A stretch of DNA of 64,000 bases from Paraburkholderia sp. HP33-1 (GTDB taxonomy: Bacteria; Pseudomonadota; Gammaproteobacteria; Burkholderiales; Burkholderiaceae), in the NCBI RefSeq assembly GCF_021390595.1, contig NZ_JAJEJR010000001.1:2790001-2854000 (forward strand), written 5' to 3'. The position numbers and the translations under genes were made by a program. Below, piece by piece: positions 41,416 through 52,366 of this stretch. Numbering within the stretch: position 1 is the first letter of the stretch; the number at the start of each line of letters is the position of its first letter. The notes under the pieces were generated by a model, which saw only the letters and a list, made by a program, of their open reading frames with translations, was not told the origin of the DNA and did no database searches.

Positions 41416-42297
41416 TTACAGCATCGCCTTCAGAAGACGCGCCATTTCCGACGGGTTCTTCGTGACCTTGATACCACATGCGTCCATGATTTCCAGCTTC
41501 GCTTCAGCGGTGTCCGCACCGCCCGAGATCAGCGCGCCGGCGTGGCCCATGCGCTTGCCCGGAGGCGCCGTGACGCCAGCGATGAAGCCGACGACCGGCT
41601 TCTTCATGTTGTCCTTGATCCACTCAGCAGCGTTCGCTTCGTCCGGACCGCCGATTTCGCCGATCATGATGACGGCATCCGTATCCGGATCGTCGTTGAA
41701 CATCTTCATGACGTCGATGTGCTTCAGACCGTTGATCGGGTCGCCGCCGATACCGACTGCCGACGACTGGCCGAGGCCGATCGCGGTCAGCTGGCCGACT
41801 GCTTCATACGTCAGCGTGCCCGAACGCGACACGACGCCGATGCGGCCCTTGCGGTGGATGTGACCCGGCATGATGCCGATCTTCAGCTCGTCCGGCGTAA
41901 TCGTGCCCGGGCAGTTCGGTCCGAGCAGCAGCGTCTTGCGGTTTTCTGCACGCATACGGGCCTTGAGTTCGATCATGTCACGGACAGGAATGCCTTCCGT
42001 GATACAGATCGCCAGATCCAGGTCGGCTTCGACGGCTTCCCAGATTGCCGCAGCAGCGCCTGCCGGCGGAACGTAAATCACCGACACGGTCGCGCCCGTT
42101 TCAGCCTTGGCTTCAGCGACGCTAGCGTAGATAGGAATGCCTTCGAAATCTTCGCCTGCACGCTTCGGGTTCACGCCTGCAACGTACGCTTCGCGGCCGT
42201 TTGCATATTCGCGGCAAGCACGCGTGTGGAACTGACCGGTCTTGCCGGTAATGCCCTGCGTGATGACCTTGGTGTCTTTGTTGATCAGAATCGACAT
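41416..42297 (-). CDS. sucD: Succinyl-CoA synthetase, alpha subunit
   Basis: TCA cycle enzyme subunit, 293 residues, carrying the CoA-binding fold (VITQGITGKTGQFHTRACREYANG at the start) and the phospho-His loop near MGHAGALISGGADTAEAK. Pairs with sucC, 112 bp upstream in the same operon, and ends at a strong terminator. Confidence 0.97.
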   Translation of the reverse strand: MSILINKDTKVITQGITGKTGQFHTRACREYANGREAYVAGVNPKRAGEDFEGIPIYASVAEAKAETGATVSVIYVPPAGAAAAIWEAVEADLDLAICITEGIPVRDMIELKARMRAENRKTLLLGPNCPGTITPDELKIGIMPGHIHRKGRIGVVSRSGTLTYEAVGQLTAIGLGQSSAVGIGGDPINGLKHIDVMKMFNDDPDTDAVIMIGEIGGPDEANAAEWIKDNMKKPVVGFIAGVTAPPGKRMGHAGALISGGADTAEAKLEIMDACGIKVTKNPSEMARLLKAML

Positions 42298-42409
42298 GTA
42301 TTGACCTCTGTTCGTTTGGCGTCGCGCGGGTGCGCCACGAGGCGCGATGTTGCGCGCCCGCGTCGCTCGCGCGCCGCCATTCGTAATCCTGGTAAACGCG
42401 CTGGGGAGC

Positions 42410-43579
42410 TTACGCCTTGCCCGCAGCGGCCGCGACGACCTTCTGAGCCGCTTCTTCCATGCTGTCGGCCGAGATGATCGGCAGACCGGATTCAGCGAGC
42501 ATCTTCTTGCCCAGGTCTTCGTTCGTGCCCTTCATGCGGACCACGAGCGGCACCTTCAGCGACACGGCCTTCGACGCCGCGATCACGCCTTCCGCGATCA
42601 CGTCGCAGCGCATGATGCCACCGAAGATGTTGACCAGAATCGCGGTCAGGTTCGGGTTCTTCAGCATGATCTTGAACGCTTCGGTGACCTTCTCGGTCGT
42701 CGCGCCACCGCCGACGTCGAGGAAGTTCGCCGGTTCGCCGCCGAACAGCTTGATGGTGTCCATCGTTGCCATTGCGAGGCCAGCACCGTTCACGAGGCAG
42801 CCGATGTTGCCGTCGAGCGAGATGTACGCGAGGTCGAACTTCGACGCTTCGACTTCAGCCGGATCTTCTTCGTCCAGATCGCGGTACGCGACGATTTCCG
42901 GGTGACGGAACAGCGCGTTCGAGTCGAAGTTGAACTTCGCGTCGAGCGCGATGACCTTGCCGTCGCCGGTCAGGATCAGCGGGTTGATTTCGGCGAGCGA
43001 TGCGTCGGTTTCCCAGAATGCCTTGTACAGGCCTTGCAGGATCGCGCGAGCTTGCGGGATCGAAGCGTCGGGCACGCCGATCTTCTTCGCGAGGTCGTCC
43101 GCTTCCGCGTCCTTCAGGCCGGTCGACGGGTCGACAGCAACCTTGTGGATCAGCTCAGGCGTCTTTTCCGCGACTTCTTCGACGTCCATGCCGCCTTCGC
43201 TCGACGCCATCACGACGATCTTCTGCGAAACGCGATCGATCACGAGACCGACATACAGTTCCTTCTTGATGTCGGCGCCTTCTTCGATCAGCAGGCGGTT
43301 CACCTTCTGGCCTTCCGGACCGGTCTGGTGCGTGACGAGCTGCATGCCGAGGATCTGGTTCGAGTACTCGCGAACCTGTTCCAGCGACTTGGCGACCTTC
43401 ACGCCGCCGCCCTTGCCACGGCCACCTGCGTGGATCTGAGCCTTGACGACCCATACCGGGCCGCCCAGCTCTTCCGCGGCCTTGACCGCATCATCCACCG
43501 AGAAGACCGGCTTGCCGCGCGGTACCGCGACGCCGAATTTCCGCAGGATTTCCTTACCCTGGTACTCGTGAATCTTCAT
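42410..43579 (-). CDS. sucC: Succinyl-CoA synthetase, beta subunit
   Basis: ATP-grasp subunit of the TCA cycle enzyme, 389 residues. Start [23 protein letters not shown]-grasp features [22 protein letters not shown] and the C-terminal loop [17 protein letters not shown]. Full length and in order with sucD. Confidence 0.97.
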   Translation of the reverse strand: MKIHEYQGKEILRKFGVAVPRGKPVFSVDDAVKAAEELGGPVWVVKAQIHAGGRGKGGGVKVAKSLEQVREYSNQILGMQLVTHQTGPEGQKVNRLLIEEGADIKKELYVGLVIDRVSQKIVVMASSEGGMDVEEVAEKTPELIHKVAVDPSTGLKDAEADDLAKKIGVPDASIPQARAILQGLYKAFWETDASLAEINPLILTGDGKVIALDAKFNFDSNALFRHPEIVAYRDLDEEDPAEVEASKFDLAYISLDGNIGCLVNGAGLAMATMDTIKLFGGEPANFLDVGGGATTEKVTEAFKIMLKNPNLTAILVNIFGGIMRCDVIAEGVIAASKAVSLKVPLVVRMKGTNEDLGKKMLAESGLPIISADSMEEAAQKVVAAAAGKA

Positions 43580-43634
43580 GCGTGATTCCCTTCAGTCTGA
43601 GAGTTGGATTGAACTTCGTTTCCGTTGCCGCCGT

Positions 43635-44309
43635 TCAGGCAGACGCAGTGCCGCCTGGGTCGCGGGGCGCCGCGTCGTCCGATGAGGCCGCGCGCTCCGC
43701 TGGACGCGGTGCGTGGCCATACCAGCGCGGATAAAACTGTTGCACCGCCTCGCCGTCGAAACGCAGCGCGTGGCAGCGTCCCAGCTGGAATGGCGGTTTG
43801 TCGTTGGAATGCTCGCCTGTGCCGTTAGACGATTCGTCTCCCGAACCCGCTTTCGCGCCCGCCGCGCGGTCACCGGTGTCCCACACATCGCCGGCGAACG
43901 CCTGGATCGCGGCGGTCGGCAGGATCGCGCACAACTCGGTGAGATGCGTGCAACCGGCCGTGCCGGCCAGCAAACGGGCAGCATCGCGACGGAAGTTATG
44001 GAACAGATTGAGCCCGATGAGGGCACGGTAGGCGGGATTGCTGGCCTGGCACAACCCTGGATAGGGAACCCAGTCGGACGACGCCTCGGCGTCGACGACG
44101 TTGAGCTTGCGATCGATGGTGATGCGAAGCCAGAGTTCATGGATCGGCTGACCATTGGGCCGGACGCCCGACGCAAGCGCCACATCGCGTGGTTTTTCGT
44201 CGGTCAGGCACGCTTCCACGTCCCACAGGCCATCGGCTCGCTCGTAAGCTTCCGCTCTGATTGCGCGACGATGGCGCAACTGACGGGACACGGGCGAGGA
44301 GAGCGACAT
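43635..44309 (-). CDS. DUF2889 domain protein
   Basis: A 224-residue cytoplasmic protein of the DUF2889 family. The conserved features are RRAIRAEAYERADGLWDVEACLTDEKPRDV near the start, IHELWLRITIDRKLNVVDAEAS, and a Cys pair around GCTHLTELC. The insert of about 40 residues after residue 145 (Gly/Ser/Asn-rich) is variable in the family. Function unknown. Its place between recX and sucC is the standard Burkholderia arrangement. Confidence 0.82.
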   Translation of the reverse strand: MSLSSPVSRQLRHRRAIRAEAYERADGLWDVEACLTDEKPRDVALASGVRPNGQPIHELWLRITIDRKLNVVDAEASSDWVPYPGLCQASNPAYRALIGLNLFHNFRRDAARLLAGTAGCTHLTELCAILPTAAIQAFAGDVWDTGDRAAGAKAGSGDESSNGTGEHSNDKPPFQLGRCHALRFDGEAVQQFYPRWYGHAPRPAERAASSDDAAPRDPGGTASA

Positions 44310-44437
44310 GCGGGAAGGAAAGGCCGGATTGGAAAACCTCTGAATTTTAGCATAACGGGTATTTGGGGCAGCCCCGATTGCGCACGGCCGCGCGACGGGG
44401 TACGGCTCGGCAATTGCCGGCTGCCGAGGCTGGGGTG

Positions 44438-45214
44438 CTAGTCGCCGCCCCACATGTCGTCGATGCCCTTCAGGATCTTGCCGATCGTCGCGCCGGAAAA
44501 ACCGCGCGACGCGAGAAAGCGCGCCTGCTTCGCGCGCTCGGCCGGTGTTTGCGGCAGCTCGCCGAATTTTTTGCGCCAGACCGCCTGGGCGCGCGCGAGT
44601 TCGGTTTCGAGTAATTGCGCACTCGCCTCTTCGACGAGCGCCGGGTTGAGCGCGTGCTGCTTCAGTTCACCGAGAATGCGGCTCGTGCCGAGCCGCGAGG
44701 CGCGCCGATGGACCAGGCTTTCCGCGAAGCGCGAGTCGGATAGCCAGTTTTCGGCTTCCAGCGAGTCGAGCACCGTGTCGAGCGAATCGGTTTCCTCGAC
44801 GTAGGGCTTCAGCTTGCGGGCAAGTTCGGCGCGGCTATATTCGCGGCGCGACAGATAGCCGAGCGCACGCGCTTTCAGCGAACGGGTTGGGCGTTGGGAT
44901 TTTCTGCTGTCGTCTTCGTCGGACTGCGCAGGCTTCGCTTCGCCGGGTTCGCGGCGCGAGCGGGTGTAGGTGACTTCGGAGGGAGAGGTGGAATCGCGCG
45001 CGGAGAAATTCAGGCTAGACGACGCCGCCGGGGATACAGACCGCGTACGCTGCGGGCCGCGGCCCGCAGCGCGGTCGTGTGCGTCGAACGATTCGAACGG
45101 ATCGAATGGATCGCCGGCGGATGGGCCGCCGGCATTGGGTGATCCATCCGGCGCTTCGCGCGGGCCGTCCGGATGGCGTCCGGAGTCGGACAACGGCCGG
45201 CCTTTGCGGATCAC
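44438..45214 (-). CDS. recX: RecA regulator RecX with a long N-terminal extension
   Basis: Binds and limits RecA filaments. The RecX core (SLKARALGYLSRREYSRAELARKL ... FLASRGFSGATIGKIL) occupies about 110-258. The first about 108 residues are a low-complexity, Pro/Ser/Asp-rich disordered region with no homology to RecX; no ATG exists between it and the core. The ATG at 45214 lies 7 bp after the recA stop. The extension may be real, or a rare non-ATG start may lie further in. Confidence 0.88.
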   Translation of the reverse strand: MIRKGRPLSDSGRHPDGPREAPDGSPNAGGPSAGDPFDPFESFDAHDRAAGRGPQRTRSVSPAASSSLNFSARDSTSPSEVTYTRSRREPGEAKPAQSDEDDSRKSQRPTRSLKARALGYLSRREYSRAELARKLKPYVEETDSLDTVLDSLEAENWLSDSRFAESLVHRRASRLGTSRILGELKQHALNPALVEEASAQLLETELARAQAVWRKKFGELPQTPAERAKQARFLASRGFSGATIGKILKGIDDMWGGD

Positions 45215-45221
45215 GTGATGC

Positions 45222-46298
<1,077 letters not shown>

Positions 46299-46397
46299 GA
46301 ATCGTCCTTTGCTATGATGAACGGCGTCTGAGGCAGGTGTATGCCCGAGATACCACCAGATTGGGCGGAGTCTTCAGGACATCACACGAAACGCAGA

Positions 46398-46417
46398 CAC
46401 TGTATAAAAAAACAGTA
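46398..46417. promoter_or_regulatory. LexA box (SOS operator) of recA
   Basis: CACTGTATAAAAAAACAGTA, i.e. CTGT-N8-ACAG with perfect half-sites (CTGT 46400-46403, ACAG 46412-46415). It overlaps the -10 element of the recA promoter, about 100 bp before the ATG. Confidence 0.93.
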
Positions 46418-46427
46418 GTCTTGGCAA
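46399..46427 (-). promoter_or_regulatory. recA sigma-70 promoter
   Basis: On the minus strand: -35 TTGCCA (46427-46422), 17-bp spacer, -10 TACAGT (46404-46399). The LexA box covers the spacer end and -10, so LexA binding blocks it. Confidence 0.7.
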
Positions 46428-46551
46428 GCGCGATTGTGATGCGAACGCGCATTTTTGCTGTCGCGCTGCCCCAACTACTCACAATAATGTTCGGAGACCG
46501 CTGCGCGCCGGGGCGAACCCCACGGTGCCGGCAAAGCCAGGCTGGCGCATC

Positions 46552-47355
46552 ATGCGAATTCTGATAGCCGAAGACGACAGCATACTCGCGGACGGTCTGG
46601 TTCGATCACTCCGCCAATCGGCCTATGCCGTCGATCACGTCAAAAGCGGCGTGGAAGCCGATACCGCGTTGTCAATGCAGACGTTCGACCTATTGATCCT
46701 CGATCTGGGCCTGCCGCGCATGTCCGGGCTCGAGGTGCTGCGCCGCCTGCGCGCGCGCAATTCGAACCTGCCCGTGCTGATCCTGACCGCCGCCGATAGC
46801 GTCGACGAACGCGTCAAAGGCCTCGACCTCGGCGCCGACGACTACATGGCCAAGCCCTTCGCGCTGAACGAACTCGAAGCGCGCGTGCGCGCGCTGACGC
46901 GGCGCGGCGCGGGTGGCGGCCCGACGGTCGTGCGGCACGGCTCACTATCGTTCGATCAGGTGGGCCGCATCGCCTACGTGAACGACCAGGTGATCGATCT
47001 GTCCGCGCGCGAACTCGGCCTGCTCGAGGTGCTGCTGCAACGGATCGGCCGGCTGGTCTCGAAGGAGCAACTCGTCGACCATCTGTGCGAATGGGGCGAG
47101 GAAGTCAGCAACAACGCGATCGAAGTCTATGTGCACCGGTTGCGCAAGAAGATCGAGCCGAGCGGCGTGCGCATCATCACCGTGCGCGGGCTGGGCTACT
47201 GCCTGGAAAAGGCCGCGCCGCCGGCGACTGCGAGCCCGGCGCCAGGCGCAACCGCGAACGCGCCCGCCGGCTCCGAGCAGCAGGCGGCGCAAGCGACACA
47301 ATCGCCCAGCGCGCCGCCGTCCGCCGCGATGCCGGCGAGCCACCACTACAAATAG
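46552..47355 (+). CDS. OmpR-family response regulator (TctD-like)
   Basis: Response regulator of 267 residues. Receiver with D9, phospho-acceptor D51 (LLILDLGLPRMSGLEVL) and the Lys in DDYMAKPFALNELEAR; winged-helix output with SNNAIEVYVHRLRKKIEPSGVRIITVRGLGYCLEK. After it comes an Ala/Pro/Gln/Ser-rich tail of about 45 residues that is unusual for OmpR proteins. Operon with the kinase 9 bp downstream; divergent from recA. Confidence 0.92.
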   Translation: MRILIAEDDSILADGLVRSLRQSAYAVDHVKSGVEADTALSMQTFDLLILDLGLPRMSGLEVLRRLRARNSNLPVLILTAADSVDERVKGLDLGADDYMAKPFALNELEARVRALTRRGAGGGPTVVRHGSLSFDQVGRIAYVNDQVIDLSARELGLLEVLLQRIGRLVSKEQLVDHLCEWGEEVSNNAIEVYVHRLRKKIEPSGVRIITVRGLGYCLEKAAPPATASPAPGATANAPAGSEQQAAQATQSPSAPPSAAMPASHHYK

Positions 47356-47364
47356 AGGCCAGCG

Positions 47365-48903
47365 ATGTCCGCACGCGCTGATCGCGCCACGGCGCACGCG
47401 GCGGACCTCGACGAGGCGCGCGACGCGCGCTACGCCAATCCGTTCGCCCCGCCCGACGAAACCGAAGCCGCCGCCGAAGCGCGTCCGCGCTCGCTGTTCG
47501 GCGAGATTCTCGACTGGATGCTCGCGCCGCTCCTGCTGCTGTGGCCGATGAGCCTCGCCGTCACGTATCTGGTGGCGAAGTCGATCGCGAACGGACCGTT
47601 CGACCGCGCGCTCGAAACCGACGCCTACGTGCTCGCGCGCCAGATCCACCCGGTCAACGGCGTCGCGGAGCTGGCGCTGCCCGAGTCGACGCGCGATTTC
47701 CTGCGCGCCGACAACGTCGACAGCGTGTTCTTCCAGGTGCTCGGCACACGCGGCGAGCTCGTCGCGGGCGAGCGCGACATGCCGCTGCCGCACGAGGAGG
47801 ACCGCCCGCAACCCGGCATTGTGGAATTCCGCGACGACGTGCTGCGCGGCAACGACATTCGCGTCGCGTATACAACCGTCGAATTTCCGCAGACGCCGGG
47901 CGCGCAGCCCGTGCTCGTGCAGGTCGCCGAAACGCTCGACAAGCGCAGCCAGCTCGCCAACGACATCATCAAGGGCGTGATCCTGCCGCAGTTCGTGATC
48001 CTGCCGCTCGCGATTCTGCTCGTGTGGTTCGGGCTGTCGCGCGGGCTCGAGCCGCTGCATGCGCTGCAGGCGCACATCCGCGCGCGCCGGCCGGACGATC
48101 TGTCGCCGCTCGAGGCGCGCCGCGCGCCGCCGGAAATCGAGCCGCTCGTCACGTCGTTCAACGATCTGCTCACGCGCCTTGAACAGAACATGGAGCTGCA
48201 GAAGCGCTTCATCGCCGACGCCGCGCATCAGATGAAAACGCCGCTCGCCGGCCTGCGCACTCAGGCCGAGCTCGCGCTGCGCCAGAACGTGTCGGCCGAG
48301 GTGCATCGCTCGCTCGAACAGATCGCGGCGAGCTCCGGGCAGGCCGCGCGGCTCGTCACGCAGCTACTCGCGCTCGCGCGCGCGGAGAACCGCCGGTCGG
48401 GACAGATCTTTACACCGGTTGAGCTGGGCGAACTCGCGCGCAGCGCGGTGCGTGAATGGGTGCAGGCCGCGCTCGCCAAGCAGATGGACATCGGCTACGA
48501 AGCGCCCGGCGAGCCGGTCGAAGTCGCGGGCAATCCGGTCATGCTGCGCGAGATGCTGTCGAACCTGATCGACAACGCGATCCGCTATACGCCGGCGGGC
48601 GGCCGCATCACCGTGCGCGTGCGGCACGATACGGCCGCGCGGCGCGTGCATCTGGAAGTCGAGGACACCGGGCTCGGTATTCCGGTCAGCGAGCGCTCGC
48701 GCGTGGTCGAGCGGTTCTACCGGATTCTCGGCCGCGAGGAAGACGGCAGCGGCCTCGGTCTCGCGATCGTGCGCGAGATCACGGCGATGCACGGCGGCGA
48801 GCTCGTCATCGACGACAACGTCTACCAAGACTCGCCGCGGCTCGCCGGTACGCTTGTGCGTGTCAGCCTGGACGTGCTCGAACGGGGGCGGGACTTACCC
48901 TAA
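47365..48903 (+). CDS. Sensor histidine kinase (TctE-like)
   Basis: Kinase of 512 residues with a long cytoplasmic N-terminus, TM1 at about 52-72, a periplasmic sensor domain (about 73-205, double-Cache/TctE-like), TM2 at about 206-224 and a HAMP-like stretch. Phospho-acceptor H288 in FIADAAHQMKTPLAGLRTQ (HQMKTP instead of HELRTP). Catalytic motifs: SNLIDNAIRYTPAGG, EDTGLGIP and GSGLGLAIV. TctDE systems regulate tricarboxylate uptake in relatives; whether that applies here is unknown. The nearby MHS transporter is a possible target. Confidence 0.9.
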   Translation: MSARADRATAHAADLDEARDARYANPFAPPDETEAAAEARPRSLFGEILDWMLAPLLLLWPMSLAVTYLVAKSIANGPFDRALETDAYVLARQIHPVNGVAELALPESTRDFLRADNVDSVFFQVLGTRGELVAGERDMPLPHEEDRPQPGIVEFRDDVLRGNDIRVAYTTVEFPQTPGAQPVLVQVAETLDKRSQLANDIIKGVILPQFVILPLAILLVWFGLSRGLEPLHALQAHIRARRPDDLSPLEARRAPPEIEPLVTSFNDLLTRLEQNMELQKRFIADAAHQMKTPLAGLRTQAELALRQNVSAEVHRSLEQIAASSGQAARLVTQLLALARAENRRSGQIFTPVELGELARSAVREWVQAALAKQMDIGYEAPGEPVEVAGNPVMLREMLSNLIDNAIRYTPAGGRITVRVRHDTAARRVHLEVEDTGLGIPVSERSRVVERFYRILGREEDGSGLGLAIVREITAMHGGELVIDDNVYQDSPRLAGTLVRVSLDVLERGRDLP

Positions 48904-49132
48904 CGCGGTCAGATCGCCAGCGGCGACGGCGGCTCATTTTTGAGATATTTCGACGCTAGTTGCACGAACATACCAGCGCATTATCTGAAATTGAGCGCCG
49001 ATTCACCGTCATACCGGACTACCCCAGGTTATGCAGTCGAGTCAGAACGCCGTAAGTTTCCGCTCCAATAATCGGTTGCACGGGGACGCCTGTACCGGCG
49101 ATCCGCGTGTATATCAATATTGGAGACGGCAT

Positions 49133-50791
49133 ATGGCTACTGTTGGCGGGCAATACTCGCACGCGCCGATGACGCGCGATGAGAAGCGGGTGATCTTCGC
49201 ATCGTCGCTGGGTACGGTTTTCGAGTGGTACGACTTTTATCTGGCCGGCTCGCTTGCGGCCTTCATCAGCAAGAGCTTCTTCTCCGGCGTCAATCCGACC
49301 GCGGCGTTCATCTTCACGCTGCTCAGCTTCGCGGCGGGCTTCGCGGTGCGGCCGTTCGGCGCGATCGTGTTCGGCCGGCTCGGCGACATGGTCGGGCGCA
49401 AGTACACGTTCCTCATCACGATCGTCATCATGGGCCTGTCGACGTTCCTCGTCGGCTTCCTGCCCGGCTATGCGGCGATCGGCATCGCTTCGCCGGTGAT
49501 CTTCATCGCGATGCGCCTGCTGCAGGGCCTCGCGCTCGGCGGTGAGTACGGCGGCGCCGCGACCTACGTGGCCGAACACGCACCGGCGGGGCGCCGCGGC
49601 TTCTACACCGCGTGGATCCAGACCACCGCGACGCTTGGCCTGTTCCTGTCGCTGCTCGTGATTCTCGGCGTGCGCACGACGATGGGCGAAGACGCGTTCG
49701 GCGTATGGGGCTGGCGCATTCCGTTCATCGCGTCGATCGTGCTGCTCGCGGTGTCGGTGTGGATTCGTTTGCAACTGCACGAGTCGCCGGTGTTCGAGCG
49801 GATCAAGGCCGAGGGCAAGACCTCGAAGGCGCCGCTCTCCGAAGCATTCGGCCAGTGGAAGAACCTGAAGGTCGTGATTCTCGCGCTGCTCGGCCTGACG
49901 GCCGGCCAGGCTGTCGTGTGGTACACGGGCCAGTTCTACACGCTGTTCTTCCTTACGCAGACGCTGAAGGTCGACGGTGCGAGCGCCAACATCATGATCG
50001 CGATCGCACTGCTGATCGGCACGCCGTTCTTCCTGTTCTTCGGCTCGCTGTCGGATCGGATCGGCCGCAAACCGATCATCATGGCCGGCCTGCTGATCGC
50101 CGCGCTGACCTACTTCCCGCTGTTCAAGGCGCTCACGCACTACACGAACCCGGCGCTCGAAGCGGCGACCGCGAAGTCGCCGATCGTCGTGATCGCCGAT
50201 CCGGCTGAGTGCTCGTTCCAGTTCAACCCGGTGGGCACGGCGAAGTTCACAAGCTCGTGCGACATCGCCAAGGGCGCGCTGTCGCGCGCCGGCCTGAACT
50301 ACGACAACGTCGCGGCGCCGGCCGGCACGATTGCGCAAATCCGCGTGGGGGATACGGTCGTCAACACGTTCGACGGCCGCGCCGCCGACGCGAAGGAGCA
50401 AGCCAAGACCTTCGAGAAGACGCTCGCGGCGACGCTGAAGGCCGCCGGCTACCCGCCGAAGGCCGACCCGGCGCAGATCAACTGGCCGATGACCATCGTG
50501 ATCCTGACGATCCTCGTGATCTACGTGACGATGGTGTACGGGCCGATCGCGGCGATGCTGGTCGAGATGTTCCCGACGCGCATCCGCTATACGTCGATGT
50601 CGCTGCCGTATCACATCGGCAATGGCTGGTTCGGCGGCTTCCTGCCGGCGACCGCGTTCGCGATCGTCGCGGCGAACGGCAACATCTACTCGGGGCTCTG
50701 GTATCCGATCGTGATCGCGCTGGCCACGTTCGTGATCGGCATGCTGTTCGTGCGCGAAACCAAGGACTCGGATATCTACGCGAGGGATTGA
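49133..50791 (+). CDS. MHS-type MFS transporter with a large soluble insertion
   Basis: Inner-membrane transporter of 552 residues, metabolite:H+ symporter (MHS) family. The start ATVFEWYDFY-like motif (GTVFEWYDFYLAGSL) and the GRKYTFLITI signature are present. Between the middle helices (about residue 330) and the last helices there is an unusual insertion of about 110 residues, rich in Asp/Ala/Lys and containing two Cys. Substrate unknown; relatives move proline, betaine, ketoglutarate or aromatic acids. TTGGAGAC precedes the ATG. Confidence 0.88.
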   Translation: MATVGGQYSHAPMTRDEKRVIFASSLGTVFEWYDFYLAGSLAAFISKSFFSGVNPTAAFIFTLLSFAAGFAVRPFGAIVFGRLGDMVGRKYTFLITIVIMGLSTFLVGFLPGYAAIGIASPVIFIAMRLLQGLALGGEYGGAATYVAEHAPAGRRGFYTAWIQTTATLGLFLSLLVILGVRTTMGEDAFGVWGWRIPFIASIVLLAVSVWIRLQLHESPVFERIKAEGKTSKAPLSEAFGQWKNLKVVILALLGLTAGQAVVWYTGQFYTLFFLTQTLKVDGASANIMIAIALLIGTPFFLFFGSLSDRIGRKPIIMAGLLIAALTYFPLFKALTHYTNPALEAATAKSPIVVIADPAECSFQFNPVGTAKFTSSCDIAKGALSRAGLNYDNVAAPAGTIAQIRVGDTVVNTFDGRAADAKEQAKTFEKTLAATLKAAGYPPKADPAQINWPMTIVILTILVIYVTMVYGPIAAMLVEMFPTRIRYTSMSLPYHIGNGWFGGFLPATAFAIVAANGNIYSGLWYPIVIALATFVIGMLFVRETKDSDIYARD

Positions 50792-50835
50792 GCGGCTCGA
50801 TGGCCAAGGCTAATCGAAAAAGTTGTGCGACAGGG

Positions 50836-50864
50836 TTGACAGCCTACGGTTGCCCCAGCATAAT
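50836..50864 (+). promoter_or_regulatory. Strong sigma-70 promoter of the tRNA gene
   Basis: -35 TTGACA (50836-50841), exact consensus, 17-bp spacer, -10 CATAAT (50859-50864). The start site would be about 50871, just before the tRNA 5' end. Confidence 0.8.
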
Positions 50865-50876
50865 CTCGCTTCTTTC

Positions 50877-50953
<77 letters not shown>

Positions 50954-50961
50954 GCTTCAAG

Positions 50962-50997
50962 AAAAAGCCGCTGTCCCACAAGGACAGCGGCTTTTTT
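50962..50997 (+). terminator. Terminator of the tRNA gene
   Basis: GCCGCTGTCC (50967-50976), CACAA loop, GGACAGCGGC (50982-50991), then TTTTTT. A 10-bp perfect stem. Confidence 0.94.
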
Positions 50998-51140
50998 GCT
51001 TTGAACCACCGCCAATGCGCCGGAAAAGGCGCACTACACATCTAAATTTTCGATGCGACGCTTCTTCGAAACATCGGGTGCTACACGCCGCATGCCAAAT
51101 CTCCATGCGTGAAAGGGAAACGGCATTTGAGCTTTGACGG

Positions 51141-51350
51141 TCAATCCGCCGTGGACGGACTGACCGCCGGATGAAATCCCGCTGCTTCGATGGCGGCGGC
51201 CAGCCGCTCGGGCGGCAGCACGGAATCGATTTTCACGATTTTGCTTGAGATATCAACGTCGATCCTGGCCGCAGGGTCGACGTTCGTGACCGCGCGCGTA
51301 ATCGCGCTGGCGCAGCCTCCACAGGACATATCCTTTACCTCGAATTCCAT
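51141..51350 (-). CDS. Heavy-metal-associated (HMA) domain metallochaperone
   Basis: A 69-residue CopZ/MerP-type protein. The metal site is MSCGGCASAIT (CxxC near residues 10-13), and the rest follows the beta-alpha-beta-beta-alpha pattern. The ATG at 51350 has GGAGG at 5 nt; the upstream in-frame ATG overlaps that site. It would carry Cu+ or a similar ion, but no P-type ATPase or CueR is next to it, so its partner is elsewhere. Confidence 0.88.
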   Translation of the reverse strand: MEFEVKDMSCGGCASAITRAVTNVDPAARIDVDISSKIVKIDSVLPPERLAAAIEAAGFHPAVSPSTAD

Positions 51351-51670
51351 TTGAACCTCCATTGAGTGACAAGTAACTTAAGCATGAAGCTTCCCACGGT
51401 GGCATGGTCAAGTGGACGATGAGAAGACCGGATGCGGTGAGTCGCCGTCGAGACGATTTGCCCCAGCGAGAACGAGACGCTGAAAAAACCCGCAAAAAAG
51501 AACGCAACCTGACGCGATGCAGTCCTCGACTCTTCTATGGTCTGCCCACGAGGACACTTCCCTTCGAACCCTCCGTAGAGCACTACAACTGCTTACAAAT
51601 CTCACACCGGACCGGTGCACCGCTGTGTCGATCACGGCGTTCTTGCTGACACACATCAACGGAGCGCGAC
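51351..51670. other. Gene-free stretch between the HMA protein and the glycine-zipper protein
   Basis: A 320-bp divergent region of lower coding quality. Short frames on both strands have no start signal, domain or coding bias. It presumably holds two promoters. CAACGGAGCGCGAC gives the ribosome site of the following gene. Confidence 0.5.
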
Positions 51671-52366
51671 ATGAACACCAACCTGACTCCCAGTTCACCG
51701 CAGCGTAGTCGCATTCATCCTTTGGTCGCTGGCGCAGCCGTGGCGGTCATCCTCGCCAGCGCTACGGGTATCGCGGCGATGACGGGCGTTCTTCCGACGT
51801 CCCGAGCTGTGACGGCCCCTCAAACGCAAGCTCTACCGGTCGCCGCACAAATCGCCAGCGCACCGGTCGCTTCGCCGCAACCGAACGTTGAACAGCGTGT
51901 GACCCGGGAGGAAGCGCCCGCCCAACCGCGCGTCCAACATCACCATAGCGCGTCAACTGAGCAACCCCCGAGGTATGCGAACAACGACGCATATCCGTCG
52001 TCGGCACAACCCGCTCCGAGGCCAGTCGCCGTTGACCCGAACGTCGGCGAAGTCGTCGCCGTCAATACACTCCAGGAACCCGAGCCGACAACGGGTCTCG
52101 GGGCCGTAGGCGGGGCCGTCGCCGGTGGGCTGCTGGGAAATCAGGTCGGCGGAGGACGCGGTCGCGTTCTGGCAACGATCGCCGGCGCCGTCGGTGGCGG
52201 CCTTGCGGGCAATGGCATCGAGCATGCCGTACGCAAGGCGACGAGCTACCAGGTGCAGGTGAGGATGCAGGACGGCAGCTACCGGAACTTCAACTATTCG
52301 ACGCAGCCACCGGTCCAGGTCGGTGAGCGCGTTCATGTCTCGGGCGACTCCCTGAGCGCGTCGTAG
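51671..52366 (+). CDS. Glycine-zipper 2TM-domain envelope protein
   Basis: A 231-residue protein with an N-terminal hydrophobic segment (LVAGAAVAVILASATGIAAM) serving as anchor or signal. A Pro/Gln/Ala-rich linker with an HHH cluster follows, then the glycine zipper (GLGAVGGAVAGGLLGNQVGGG; ATIAGAVGGGLAGNGIEHAV) of the SlyB/Rickettsia 17-kDa group. It ends in a small beta-domain (YQVQVRMQDGSYRNF). Such proteins stabilise the envelope; the specific role is unknown. Confidence 0.85.
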   Translation: MNTNLTPSSPQRSRIHPLVAGAAVAVILASATGIAAMTGVLPTSRAVTAPQTQALPVAAQIASAPVASPQPNVEQRVTREEAPAQPRVQHHHSASTEQPPRYANNDAYPSSAQPAPRPVAVDPNVGEVVAVNTLQEPEPTTGLGAVGGAVAGGLLGNQVGGGRGRVLATIAGAVGGGLAGNGIEHAVRKATSYQVQVRMQDGSYRNFNYSTQPPVQVGERVHVSGDSLSAS

